Below, piece after piece: positions 17,963 to 26,173 of a stretch of 64,000 nt of DNA (its first letter is position 1; each line of letters opens with the position of its first letter). Location of the stretch: assembly GCA_020630875.1 (NCBI GenBank), contig JAHDIH010000009.1, positions 62,001 to 126,000 on the forward strand. Direction: 5' to 3'. Origin of the DNA: Deltaproteobacteria bacterium (GTDB lineage Bacteria > Myxococcota_A > Polyangia > Haliangiales > Haliangiaceae). The position numbers and the translations under genes were made by a program. Below the pieces are notes generated by a model. That model did not search any database and was not told the origin of the DNA. It saw only the letters and a list, made by a program, of their open reading frames with translations.

Positions 17963-18543
17963 TGGGCAGCCTCCACTTTCCATTCTTGAGGAGCATCTGG
18001 AACCAATGACGCGAGCTCCAACCAATGGAGCTCAATCACTTCCGAAGCTTTTCCCTGCTGCGCCTTCGCATCGCGAAACCCAACGGCCCCCGAGTCTAGG
18101 CCGCGGCTTGTGCGCCAGTCTAAAATGGAGTGCTCAAAAAATGCTAAAACGTCCGCATCCCTGCGTTGTTGTGCCTCGAACATGGACACAACGACTTCTT
18201 GAGTCTCAGATGCAGCGGAAGCTGAAGGTGTCTTGTCGTTACGCAAAACCAAAAATGCGACAGCGAGCACTGCGGTTGCCGCTCCTAGCGCCCCAGAAGT
18301 CGCAAGCCAGCTGCGTCTGTCGAAGTGCATTGTCTCTTCTTCCTTTACCCGCGCCATAATGTCGCGAAAACAATCTGGGGCTTGCGGTGCATCCAAATTT
18401 TGAAGTGCCGCATAAACCGAAGCAGAAGCCCCCTGGCATGCCCTGCATGGTTCACAAGACTCCAGATGGCTTTGCAGCGCCAACCGCTTTGTCATGCCCA
18501 GTTCGTCTTCAGAAAGAAGCCGTCGTGCCATGCGACAGTTCAA
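17956..18543 (-). CDS. Anti-sigma factor with zinc-finger (ZAS-like) domain
   Basis: 195 residues. The N-terminal zinc-binding segment has Cys3 then HLESCEPCRAC (His and two Cys of the HxxxCxxC motif). One membrane helix lies at about residues 85-103 (ATSGALGAATAVLAVAFLVL), followed by a ~90-residue periplasmic sensor-like part. It would hold the ECF sigma factor inactive at the inner membrane until a signal arrives. Its ATG overlaps the sigma gene stop (18540-18543). Extra Cys make partner redox control possible but unproven. Confidence 0.83.
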   Translation of the reverse strand: MNCRMARRLLSEDELGMTKRLALQSHLESCEPCRACQGASASVYAALQNLDAPQAPDCFRDIMARVKEEETMHFDRRSWLATSGALGAATAVLAVAFLVLRNDKTPSASAASETQEVVVSMFEAQQRRDADVLAFFEHSILDWRTSRGLDSGAVGFRDAKAQQGKASEVIELHWLELASLVPDAPQEWKVEAAQW

Positions 18544-19130
18544 GAGACACCTGCTTCTGCAAGTAAGGTTCTCATTTTCATTCTTGCTTTGTACAGCTGA
18601 GACTTAGAAGTACCAACTCGGCATCCCATGACTGCCGCACACTCTTCGTGTGACAGCCCCTGTATGTCGTGTAACACCAATACGGTACGGTATCCTTTGG
18701 GTAGGGATTGGATGCACCGCTCAATCGTGCCTTGAAGCTTAGAATCTTGCTTGGGAGCGTCGCATGCCACGACAGGAACCTTTTCCATGTCCGTCCTGTT
18801 TTTCCAGTGTTTTTTTCGCTTCGCGATTAGCGAAAGTGATGTGTTGACCGTAAGCCGGTACACCCAAGTGGAAAGAGCAGAATCTCCTCTAAACTTTGAA
18901 AGGCCGCGAAAAATTCGAACAAAGGACTCTTGCATTGCTTCCTCTGCCAAGCTTGCCCCCGCAATGCGATACGCCACCGCGAAAACCCGCGCTTTGTAAC
19001 GACTGTGCAGTACGGCCATCGCTCGCTCATCACCTTTCGCGCACAGATCGATTAGTTGTTTGTCGGTCATCGCGGAACGGTTGGAGGCGTCCTGCGCAAA
19101 CATATGTTGAATGGTACCCACGTTTCCCAT
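18540..19130 (-). CDS. ECF-family RNA polymerase sigma factor
   Basis: 196 residues. Region 2 covers about 20-95 (GDERAMAVLHSRYKARVF, AEEAMQESFVRIFRGLSKF, LSTWVYRLTVNTSLS); region 4 covers ~130-190 (CIQSLPKGYRTVLVLHDIQG, HEECAAVMGCRVGTSKSQL). No region 3, as expected for ECF factors. First gene of a sigma - anti-sigma - DUF4097 operon. An ECF-type promoter with AACC and GTCAA blocks stands directly upstream, so autoregulation is likely. The ATG at 19130 is placed by that promoter: the -10 ends six bases before it. Confidence 0.93.
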   Translation of the reverse strand: MGNVGTIQHMFAQDASNRSAMTDKQLIDLCAKGDERAMAVLHSRYKARVFAVAYRIAGASLAEEAMQESFVRIFRGLSKFRGDSALSTWVYRLTVNTSLSLIAKRKKHWKNRTDMEKVPVVACDAPKQDSKLQGTIERCIQSLPKGYRTVLVLHDIQGLSHEECAAVMGCRVGTSKSQLYKARMKMRTLLAEAGVS

Positions 19131-19136
19131 GCTACT

Positions 19137-19165
19137 TTGACAGAAATCACCGACCTAGGGTTGCC
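19137..19165 (-). promoter_or_regulatory. ECF-type autoregulatory promoter
   Basis: On the minus strand GGCAACC (19165-19159), a 16-base spacer and TGTCAA (19142-19137) precede the sigma gene. AACC in the -35 and GTC in the -10 are hallmarks of promoters read by ECF factors. The -10 ends six bases before the ATG. Confidence 0.5.
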
Positions 19166-19214
19166 TCATTTCGGGCACTTGAAAATTTCTTCACTTGACT
19201 GCTCTTCAATTGAT

Positions 19215-19242
19215 GCCGATCCCTCTTCCACCAGGGATCGGC
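19215..19242. promoter_or_regulatory. Operator-like 10-bp perfect inverted repeat over the PfkB -35 region
   Basis: GCCGATCCCT (19215-19224) and AGGGATCGGC (19233-19242) are exact inverted copies with an 8-base centre. No T-run follows on either strand, so it is not a terminator. It covers the place of the -35 element of the PfkB kinase promoter (about -47 to -20 relative to the start codon), which would let a bound dimer block transcription. Confidence 0.5.
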
Positions 19243-19246
19243 CTTG

Positions 19247-19255
19247 TGTTACGCT
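19247..19255 (+). promoter_or_regulatory. Extended -10 element of the PfkB kinase gene
   Basis: TGt followed by TACGCT ends six bases before the GTG at 19262. It decides the start codon and predicts a leaderless message. Confidence 0.45.
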
Positions 19256-19261
19256 GCGTCT

Positions 19262-20188
19262 GTGGTGGGGAAACCTTTGATTGCCGGAATGGGGCAAGTT
19301 CAGCTTGAATACTTCTGTGTATCGGAGACTCTTTCACAGCATGGTCGCCCCGCCCAATTGGAGCGATTAGTCGTTGAACCAGCGGGAACCGTGCCTCTGG
19401 CACTAGCTACAGCGAGCGCTCTTGGCATGCCTACCAGAATTGGGTCGGCACTTGCTCTGGATCACGCGGGGCGTTTCCTGCGCGAAAGCTTGCAAAAGGC
19501 CGGAATGGAACTAGGTCACATCTATCCTGCTTCTGGCTCTCTGTCCCCTTTGCGCTTCAACATTCTACAGGGGAAACATCGTCACCACTACGCGAGTGCA
19601 GGAAACATGATGACCGATGACGCTCATTTCGACTTCAGATCGATGCTTCATCAGGTTCGGCTTCTCATCGTGTCCGACGACTGCGGCGACCTTGATATCG
19701 TGGAAGCCTGCGAAGCCGCCAATGCTATGAGAATCCCGGTAGTTTGCGATATTGCCAACAATCTCACGCTTCTGAGCAAAATAGTGCCCCTGGCCTCCGT
19801 CTTGGTGGTCGGTGAACAAATTGCAGCGGAAGTATCCCACTGCGGCTCTCCAGAGCAGTCGCTTGCGTGGTTTGAAAAACAAAACGTCCCCGCCACCGTG
19901 ATCACCATGGGAGATAGCGGTTGCGTCGCTTCTCGCAACGGTAAGATTTATCGCGAAAGCGCGCTTGATGTCGAGGTTAAAGACACCTCTGGTGCCGGTG
20001 CCGTTTTCACCGGCGCATTGTCTTCCGCGATGGTTTCCGATCTGGGGTTCGGAGACTGCCTGCGTTATGCCAATACCGCCGCGGCGATTGCCTGCACCAG
20101 ACTTGGCGCTTGGGCGGCACTTCCTACCAAAGAAGAGATCCAGGAAGCCTTACATCGGCCAAGCGAGCGCAAGCAAACCTCCGGCTGA
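19262..20188 (+). CDS. PfkB-family sugar/nucleoside kinase
   Basis: About 308 residues from the GTG at 19262, chosen over an in-frame TTG at 19244 by the extended -10 element and because the family fold starts at about GKPLIAGMGQ. Family marks are GTVPLALATASALGMPTRIG near the N-terminus and the C-terminal anion hole with catalytic Asp, DTSGAGAVFTGA. Ribokinase, fructokinase and nucleoside kinases share this fold, so the substrate is open. Likely controlled by a repressor at the dyad 19215-19242. Followed 36 bases later by the sulfatase-fold gene. Confidence 0.85.
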   Translation: MVGKPLIAGMGQVQLEYFCVSETLSQHGRPAQLERLVVEPAGTVPLALATASALGMPTRIGSALALDHAGRFLRESLQKAGMELGHIYPASGSLSPLRFNILQGKHRHHYASAGNMMTDDAHFDFRSMLHQVRLLIVSDDCGDLDIVEACEAANAMRIPVVCDIANNLTLLSKIVPLASVLVVGEQIAAEVSHCGSPEQSLAWFEKQNVPATVITMGDSGCVASRNGKIYRESALDVEVKDTSGAGAVFTGALSSAMVSDLGFGDCLRYANTAAAIACTRLGAWAALPTKEEIQEALHRPSERKQTSG

Positions 20189-20209
20189 CTTCACCTAGAT
20201 TCGGCAGCA

Positions 20210-20218
20210 TGGTATTGC
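20210..20218 (+). promoter_or_regulatory. Extended -10 element of the sulfatase-fold gene
   Basis: TGg followed by TATTGC ends six bases before the ATG at 20225, giving this gene its own leaderless start just downstream of the PfkB stop. Confidence 0.38.
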
Positions 20219-20224
20219 TGCGGT

Positions 20225-22408
20225 ATGAAATTTCTAGAGAACCTTCGCGGTCCAGCCTCAGCACTTGCTGCGATTTCGACAGCTGGATTGTTTGCAGCCA
20301 TCTGGGAAAACAGTACCGCCGTGGAGCAAGGCGGTAGTGGTATCATGACTCTGGCGGGGCTCATCGGAATCATCACGTTGGTTGTCGCCGTCGGCTGCTT
20401 TTTCCTCGCATGGGCGGTTTCAAGCTTGCTCAGCCCCAGCACTTACGGTGAGGCGTGGAAAAGCTTTTACGCCAACCAAACTAAGGACAACAACGTATTC
20501 AGCGCTATTCTCTCCATAGGAGTGGGACTCTTGTTCGCCGAAAAAGCTACTATTATTATCGCCAAAGGACTTTCGAACGCGGGGAGAAAGGGACCTGCCA
20601 GTGAACTCATCGGTTTGTCTTCCTCGGCGCTGGTGGTCGTGGGTCTTATTTTAGCGTTAGTGATCTTTTCGTTGATTAGAAAAGTATTACGAAATGCACC
20701 TCGAATTCCTTCCGTGCCAAACGCCCTCGTAGGTGTTGGCATCCTGGTATTAATGTGGATTGCGAGGCTGAGGAGCACCATCGCAGCGGGTTACGACAGC
20801 GGAATACCTTCGGGGTACCTCTCTGTATTGTTGGTTTTGATCTTGATATCGACTGTAGCCTTTGCATTGTTTCTTCGGGTGCAGCGTCGCCTTAGCCCAA
20901 CTGCCACGCTGGGATTGGGAGTATTGACGTTGGCGTTGTGTACTGTTGTGCCTGTTGCGATGCTCAAGCGCACCATACATCCAGAAACCACGACAGCGAT
21001 TCTAAATAAATCAGCCGTTGGCAAAAGTCTCATCGTAGCGCTGCAGGGTCGTATGGACAAAGATGGAGATGGCGAATCTGCATTTCTGAACGGTCCCGAT
21101 TGCGACGACAACGACCCAAACGTTTTCGGCGGTGGCATCGACATACCTGGCAACGGCATCGACGAAGATTGCGTAGGTGGCGACGCAACAAAAGTAGCAG
21201 TCGTGAAAACGGCAGACAAAACCTACCCGCGCATCACCGACAATCTCGTCGTAATCATGATTGACACACTGCGCGCAGACAGGATGGGATACACCGGCTA
21301 CAAGCGGGACGGAGCTTCGCTGACTCCCAACCTGGACAAGCTCGCTGCGCAAAGCACCGTCTTCACCAACGCCTACTCTCAGTCCCCGCGGACGCCGCGC
21401 TCTGCTCCGAGCATCTTGACCGGCAAATTCCCCTCTAGAATTGTATTTGGCGGGAAGAAAAACACGAGCTACCCGTCGGTCGCTGAAGAAAATGAAACCT
21501 TCTTTGAGAAGCTGCAAACACTTGGCGTAACCACCGCTCATGTTTCTTCTCACTTCTACTTCAGAGAAGAGCGGAATTTGATGCAAGGTATCGACGACTA
21601 CGACAACGAAGGTGCCAAGAACATTGCCCCCTCTAACAAAGACATTGCTTCACCGCGCTTAATCCCTAAAGCGATAGAGAAACTAAAAGACGCCCAGGGA
21701 AAACCCATCGCTATGTTTCTGCACCTCTTCGAGCCGCACTCAAGCTACATGAAACACGCTGACTACCCCCTTAAAGGCGCGCCGACGGGAGTTGGCAAGC
21801 TCATGGAAAAATACGACTACGAAATCGCCTTTACGGACAAGTGGGTCGGTAAACTTTTGAGCGAGCTTGAAAGTAGCGGTATGATGGAAAACACGACAAT
21901 CGTTGTGCTGTCAGATCATGGCGAGTCTTTTGGGGACAGAAAACTGCAAGGAAGGCCTGCAATGTTTCATGGCACGCACCTGTACGAGGAAGTGATTAGA
22001 GTGCCGTTGATGATTCGTGTACCTAAAACCACCCCAAGGAACGTCAACGACCGGGTAATGCTTGTAGATGTAGCGCCAACCATTCTTTCTGCCTACGGAA
22101 TTACCCCGCCCCAGCATATAGACGGAATCAGCCTTCTACCACTCATCCAAGGAGGTACACTCAAGCCGCGGCCGATCTATGCGGAGCTGCTACCCTACTC
22201 TAAGTGGCCCAATGGCGCTCGCATTCTTATCGGACCGGATGGCAAATACAAATCCTATCAACGGGTCAACGAAAATATTTTCGAGCTCTACGACTTACAA
22301 AGCGACCCAAAGGAAGCTACGAATTTGGCAACAACCAAACCAGAGCTTGCGAAAGAGTTGAAGACAAAACTCGCCGACTGGGCCTCGCAGATGCGTTCGC
22401 GCCCTTAA
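20225..22408 (+). CDS. Membrane sulfatase-fold (alkaline phosphatase superfamily) enzyme with MopE-like metal-binding motif
   Basis: 727 residues. About residues 8-248 hold several membrane helices. Residues ~277-320 are an Asp/Gly-rich calcium-binding-like motif (DKDGDGE, GPDCDDNDPNVFGGG, GNGIDEDCVGGD) of the MopE type common in Myxococcota. Residues ~338-640 are the alkaline phosphatase-superfamily domain: VIMIDTLRADRMGY with metal-binding Asp347, then TPRSAPSILTG, VVLSDHGESFGD and FHGTHLYEEVIRVP. The residue in the nucleophile position aligns as Thr390, as in phosphoethanolamine and phosphoglycerol transferases, not the Cys or Ser converted to formylglycine in true sulfatases. It shares TTAA with the convergent gene. 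Confidence 0.85.
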   Translation: MKFLENLRGPASALAAISTAGLFAAIWENSTAVEQGGSGIMTLAGLIGIITLVVAVGCFFLAWAVSSLLSPSTYGEAWKSFYANQTKDNNVFSAILSIGVGLLFAEKATIIIAKGLSNAGRKGPASELIGLSSSALVVVGLILALVIFSLIRKVLRNAPRIPSVPNALVGVGILVLMWIARLRSTIAAGYDSGIPSGYLSVLLVLILISTVAFALFLRVQRRLSPTATLGLGVLTLALCTVVPVAMLKRTIHPETTTAILNKSAVGKSLIVALQGRMDKDGDGESAFLNGPDCDDNDPNVFGGGIDIPGNGIDEDCVGGDATKVAVVKTADKTYPRITDNLVVIMIDTLRADRMGYTGYKRDGASLTPNLDKLAAQSTVFTNAYSQSPRTPRSAPSILTGKFPSRIVFGGKKNTSYPSVAEENETFFEKLQTLGVTTAHVSSHFYFREERNLMQGIDDYDNEGAKNIAPSNKDIASPRLIPKAIEKLKDAQGKPIAMFLHLFEPHSSYMKHADYPLKGAPTGVGKLMEKYDYEIAFTDKWVGKLLSELESSGMMENTTIVVLSDHGESFGDRKLQGRPAMFHGTHLYEEVIRVPLMIRVPKTTPRNVNDRVMLVDVAPTILSAYGITPPQHIDGISLLPLIQGGTLKPRPIYAELLPYSKWPNGARILIGPDGKYKSYQRVNENIFELYDLQSDPKEATNLATTKPELAKELKTKLADWASQMRSRP

Positions 22409-22980
22409 GAGGCAAGAACGTCAACAAAAAGACGTTCGTACGCTCGAACCACGGCTCGAGGTTGCAGTCGTGCTCTAGCGTACGCCTTTGAGGCTAAGTT
22501 GGAGACGTGCCGCCCGCCTCCGTCCCTTGAGTATTTAAGTAATAGAGGAACTACTTCGGCAGGGTGAAACAACATCCTAGGAGAAGCCACCACGGCGCCA
22601 GCGTCTCGGCAAAAGCAAAGCCTCATCTCTGCCACCGTGCCTTTGGCAACGCCTGCAAGGGACACTCCTGACAGCTCAAACTCTCCGCCTCCAGCAAGAT
22701 CAGTAACCGTCACGTCATGGCCTTTGGTTCGAAGAATTTGAAAGAGGCTTCTGTGAGAAGACTCCCATGGCCACCGGGCCACCGTAGTACTCGGAAGAAC
22801 GTTCTTCTCGCACACAGCCCACTCGACAAACAACATGGACCATAGCTCCCAGCTAGCATCATCGGCATGCAACTCTCCACGCAGTTTGTGAAAGTCTGGA
22901 CGAAGACTCGTCAGCGGCGCCGCATGTCCCGAAGCCTCTGCAATCATTTCCTCTAACGCAAGATGAGTCTTAGTGGGCAT
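22405..22980 (-). CDS. Hypothetical protein, third gene of pyrC-carA operon
   Basis: 191 residues, no signal or membrane segment; no family recognised. The chain starts [20 protein letters not shown] and has a Trp-rich stretch ([30 protein letters not shown]) and a Gly-rich middle ([20 protein letters not shown]). Its ATG lies 11 bases inside the carA 3' end, so it is co-translated with pyrimidine genes, but no sequence evidence ties it to that pathway. Confidence 0.62.
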   Translation of the reverse strand: MPTKTHLALEEMIAEASGHAAPLTSLRPDFHKLRGELHADDASWELWSMLFVEWAVCEKNVLPSTTVARWPWESSHRSLFQILRTKGHDVTVTDLAGGGEFELSGVSLAGVAKGTVAEMRLCFCRDAGAVVASPRMLFHPAEVVPLLLKYSRDGGGRHVSNLASKAYARARLQPRAVVRAYERLFVDVLAS

Positions 22981-24085
22981 TGCGCTTCATATTTGTCGCA
23001 AATCGCTCGAATAAGTGTCGTGCGTCATGAGGTCCAGGGGAAGCCTCCGGGTGGTATTGAACGCCAAAGGCTTGCCCACTCTCTATGCCAGCAAGAGTTT
23101 TGTCGTACAAGTTCCAATGAGTTGCCACGACGCCCTCCGGCAAGGATTTGGGATCGACCGCAAATCCATGATTCTGCGCGGTAATATCAACTCGTCCCAG
23201 AGCCTCGTCTAAGATGGGATGATTGCCACCGTGGTGACCAAACTCAAGCTTGTAAGTACGTGCCCCAAGGGCTAAAGCCAAAATCTGGTGCCCCAAACAA
23301 ATCCCAAAGATCGGCAACTTACTTGTGAGAAGCTCCTTTACCGTTTCGATCGCATAGTCGAGGGTCGCGGGATCTCCAGGGCCATTGGACAAAAAGACAC
23401 CGTGCGGCTTCAGGTCTAGTATTTCTTTAGCGCTGGTACTCGCTGGCACTACCGTGACGTCGCACCCCACCGAGCGCAGCCTACGAAGAATGTTTCGCTT
23501 GATACCAAAGTCGATTGCCACGACCCGGTAATTCAGCGCCGCTGCTGATTCTGCGTGAACGCCTGCAGACTGCCATGCCTGCCATGTATTTTTCACTGGA
23601 GCATCGCATGTCACATCAGAAGCAAGATCTTGACCATCCATTGACGGTATTTCTCTTACCTTCTTCAAAAGCTCTTCGGCACTAAGTTCAGTAGAAATTC
23701 CGGCACGCTGAGCGCCCTTGTCTCGCAACACTCGCGTTACCGCTCGGGTATCAACTCCTTGAATCCCCACCACCCCATGGGCGCTCATGTATTCAGGCAG
23801 ACTTCGTTTAGTACGCCAACTTGAAGGAACCAGGGAAAGCTCTCTAACCACCAACCCCCGCGCTTGAACCACTTCCGCCTCATCGTCGTCGTCGTTGGTT
23901 CCTGTGTTACCTATCTGCGGTGCAGTCATTACTACAATTTGCCCCGCATAGGAGGGATCAGAAAGAATCTCCTGGTACCCCGTCATAGAGGTATTGAATA
24001 TCGCCTCTCCAAATCGGGTGCCACGCTCACCAAAAGCGGTACCGTCAAACGTACTGCCATCTTCAAATACTAATATCGCTTTCAA
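22970..24085 (-). CDS. carA: Carbamoyl-phosphate synthase small (glutamine amidotransferase) subunit
   Basis: 371 residues. The N-terminal CPSase domain has [20 protein letters not shown]; the C-terminal class I amidotransferase has the catalytic Cys in [17 protein letters not shown] and the His-Glu pair in [12 protein letters not shown]. It supplies ammonia to CarB for pyrimidine and arginine synthesis; carB is not in the window. ATGA overlap with pyrC upstream. Confidence 0.96.
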   Translation of the reverse strand: MKAILVFEDGSTFDGTAFGERGTRFGEAIFNTSMTGYQEILSDPSYAGQIVVMTAPQIGNTGTNDDDDEAEVVQARGLVVRELSLVPSSWRTKRSLPEYMSAHGVVGIQGVDTRAVTRVLRDKGAQRAGISTELSAEELLKKVREIPSMDGQDLASDVTCDAPVKNTWQAWQSAGVHAESAAALNYRVVAIDFGIKRNILRRLRSVGCDVTVVPASTSAKEILDLKPHGVFLSNGPGDPATLDYAIETVKELLTSKLPIFGICLGHQILALALGARTYKLEFGHHGGNHPILDEALGRVDITAQNHGFAVDPKSLPEGVVATHWNLYDKTLAGIESGQAFGVQYHPEASPGPHDARHLFERFATNMKRNAH

Positions 24086-25365
24086 CGTTGTTTCTCCATT
24101 ACCAATCGACCACCACAGAACGTATAATTAACTCGCCCGACGACTTCTCTGCCATGAAACGGCGAGTTGTCGGACCGTGAAGCACTGGCGCCAGCATCGA
24201 AGGTCCACTTTGCCTTAGGATCAAAGACGCAAACGTCGGCAATTCCTCCCTCGGCAATCTGTCCAAGCCCCTTCAGGTGAAAAACGTCGGCGGCTCCTTT
24301 GGTGAAAAGTTGAACCATTCGCGACAGCGATATCACCCCTTGTCCCACAAGAGCATTGGCTAGTGGCAACGCGGTTCCAAGACCTAACATTCCAGGAGCC
24401 GCACATGAAAAATCTAAATCCTTGTCAACCGATGCATGGGGAGCGTGGTCCGTAGCGATACAATCAATAGTTCCATCGGCAAGACCGACGAGAAGTGCGT
24501 CAATGTCTTCTTGAGTTCTGAGCGGCGGCATCACCTTTGCCGAAGTGTCGTAGCCGCAACAGGCCACGTCGGTCAAAGTAAAGTGATGAGGAGTGACTTC
24601 ACTAGTTACCGGCAGCCCACGCCTTTTGGCGTCTCGCACCATCTCTACAGAGCGTGCTGCCGAGATATGAGCTACATGGTATTGCGCGCCGGTAAGTCCC
24701 ACCAACTCGATATCGCGAGCGACCATAATCGATTCGGTTTCCCTCGGTTGGCCTTTCAACCCTAGTTGACTCGAAACGTCTCCTTCATGCATCACACCAC
24801 CTTCCGCAAGGTCAAGGTCTTCTGCATGTTGAACCATAGGCAGGGAAAACGTTTTGGCGTACTCGAGAGCACGTCGCATTAAGCCAGCATGCATCACCGG
24901 TTTACCGTCATCAGACAACGCTACGATGCCCGCTTCTTTCATCTCTCCGTACTCAGCCAACAACTTTCCGTTGGAGCCTTTGGTAATCGCACCGATGGGC
25001 AGCACTCTCGCTAACCCCGCTTTCTTAGCCTGCGTCACGATCAAGTCAGAGACCGCGCGACAGTCGTTAATGGGATTGGTATTGGGCATGCAGCAAACCG
25101 TGGTGAACCCACCGTCCACCGCCGCTCGCGCTCCTGTGGAAATATCTTCCTTATACTCAAAGCCCGGCTCTCTGAAGTGAACGTGCAAGTCAATAAAGCC
25201 AGGAGCCACGACTTGATCCTGGCAATCAATGACTCGACCGTTGGTAGTCAGCCCCTTACCAGTCGCTTTAATTATGCCATCGGCAATCAAGACATCACAT
25301 GATTGTTCCTCCGGGGAATCGACCCGTGCATCAATTAGCCGGCCACCACGCAGAAGGAATTCCAT
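24082..25365 (-). CDS. pyrC: Dihydroorotase (class I, PyrC-type)
   Basis: Ring closure of carbamoyl-aspartate to dihydroorotate. 427 residues with [17 protein letters not shown] (zinc His pair), [29 protein letters not shown] and [15 protein letters not shown] (catalytic Asp). Class I size and motifs indicate an active enzyme and not the inactive PyrC-like partner type. First gene of pyrC - carA - hypothetical; the ATG follows an extended -10 like element. Confidence 0.95.
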   Translation of the reverse strand: MEFLLRGGRLIDARVDSPEEQSCDVLIADGIIKATGKGLTTNGRVIDCQDQVVAPGFIDLHVHFREPGFEYKEDISTGARAAVDGGFTTVCCMPNTNPINDCRAVSDLIVTQAKKAGLARVLPIGAITKGSNGKLLAEYGEMKEAGIVALSDDGKPVMHAGLMRRALEYAKTFSLPMVQHAEDLDLAEGGVMHEGDVSSQLGLKGQPRETESIMVARDIELVGLTGAQYHVAHISAARSVEMVRDAKRRGLPVTSEVTPHHFTLTDVACCGYDTSAKVMPPLRTQEDIDALLVGLADGTIDCIATDHAPHASVDKDLDFSCAAPGMLGLGTALPLANALVGQGVISLSRMVQLFTKGAADVFHLKGLGQIAEGGIADVCVFDPKAKWTFDAGASASRSDNSPFHGREVVGRVNYTFCGGRLVMEKQR

Positions 25366-25422
25366 ACCCCGTTTGTAGCAGCGGGGTGTGACCTAAGTCC
25401 ATACAAATGGTAACCTCCTGCT
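25366..25422. promoter_or_regulatory. Divergent pyrC / CinA-like promoters, both leaderless
   Basis: In this 57-bp gap the minus strand has TGc-TACAAA (25380-25372) ending six bases before the pyrC ATG, and the plus strand has TGg-TAACCT (25408-25416) ending six bases before the GTG at 25423. Two small dyads overlie them: ACCCCG/CGGGGT (25366-25371 with 25382-25387) and CCTGCTGT/ACAGCAGG (25417-25424 with 25432-25439), the second enclosing the GTG. Confidence 0.42.
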
Positions 25423-26154
25423 GTGCAACCTACAGCAGGCGCGGTAATCATTGGAAATGAGATCCTTTCAGGGAAGTTCTCAGATGAAAATACCCCTCAT
25501 TTGATCGCCGAACTGAGAAAGAAGGGCATTCGTCTTATGCAGGTAGCGCTACTTGATGACATCATCGACGACATCGCCACTACCGTGGCTGACTTCTCGG
25601 GTCGCTACGATTACGTAATCACCTCAGGAGGGATTGGCCCAACCCACGACGACGTCACGTTCGAAGCCATCGCCAAGGCAACGGGCAGCGCACTTGCGCT
25701 CGACGAACAACTTGATGACTTGGTGCGATCTTATTGGGGGCCGAATCCAACCGATCGTCAGCGAACTTTTGCTCACGTGCCTTCCCAAACAAGACTCGTA
25801 CCTCACGAGGATCTGTCATGGCCACTGGCTGTAGTTGACAACATCTACGTACTGCCTGGCGTTCCCAAGCTTTTTAGAAAGAAACTGGCAGTGGCAATGA
25901 CGGAGTTCCGAAGCGTCGTTATCGTTCAGCGCAAACTCTTTCTCGACGTCCGCGAGTCGCTTATCGCCGATGAGCTAGCACGTTTCGCCTCCAGCAACCC
26001 CGACGTTCAAATTGGAAGCTACCCAAGACATGACGCACCAGACCACAGTCTTATCATTACGTTAGAAGGTGTCGCAAAGTCAGCAGTAGAGAGCGCTGCC
26101 ACTGTTCTGACCAAGGCTTTTAAAAGCCATGTGGTCCGGGTTGAAGCAGACTGA
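25423..26154 (+). CDS. CinA N-terminal (MoCF-like, molybdopterin-binding fold) domain protein
   Basis: 243 residues: only the N-terminal MoCF-like half of CinA (AVIIGNEILSGKFSDENTPH, VITSGGIGPTHDDVTFEAI, VYVLPGVPKLF-like at ~140). The C-terminal nicotinamide mononucleotide deamidase half of full CinA (~410 residues) is absent, as in the stand-alone family. The half present is linked to ADP-ribose/FAD pyrophosphatase activity in related proteins. GTG start set by the promoter; the stop is just upstream of hisS. Confidence 0.82.
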   Translation: MQPTAGAVIIGNEILSGKFSDENTPHLIAELRKKGIRLMQVALLDDIIDDIATTVADFSGRYDYVITSGGIGPTHDDVTFEAIAKATGSALALDEQLDDLVRSYWGPNPTDRQRTFAHVPSQTRLVPHEDLSWPLAVVDNIYVLPGVPKLFRKKLAVAMTEFRSVVIVQRKLFLDVRESLIADELARFASSNPDVQIGSYPRHDAPDHSLIITLEGVAKSAVESAATVLTKAFKSHVVRVEAD

Positions 26155-26173
26155 CATTGTGGTACAAGCCATC

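Noticed and set aside
25366-25387. ACCCCG/CGGGGT hairpin as a pyrC attenuator
   Set aside because: It overlaps the putative -10 and the first bases upstream of the ATG, so it would not be transcribed as a leader if the leaderless start is right; no T-run follows.
25421-25435. CTGT-N7-ACAG, LexA-like
   Set aside because: Spacing is seven, not eight, and it is part of a longer GC-rich dyad around the GTG start.
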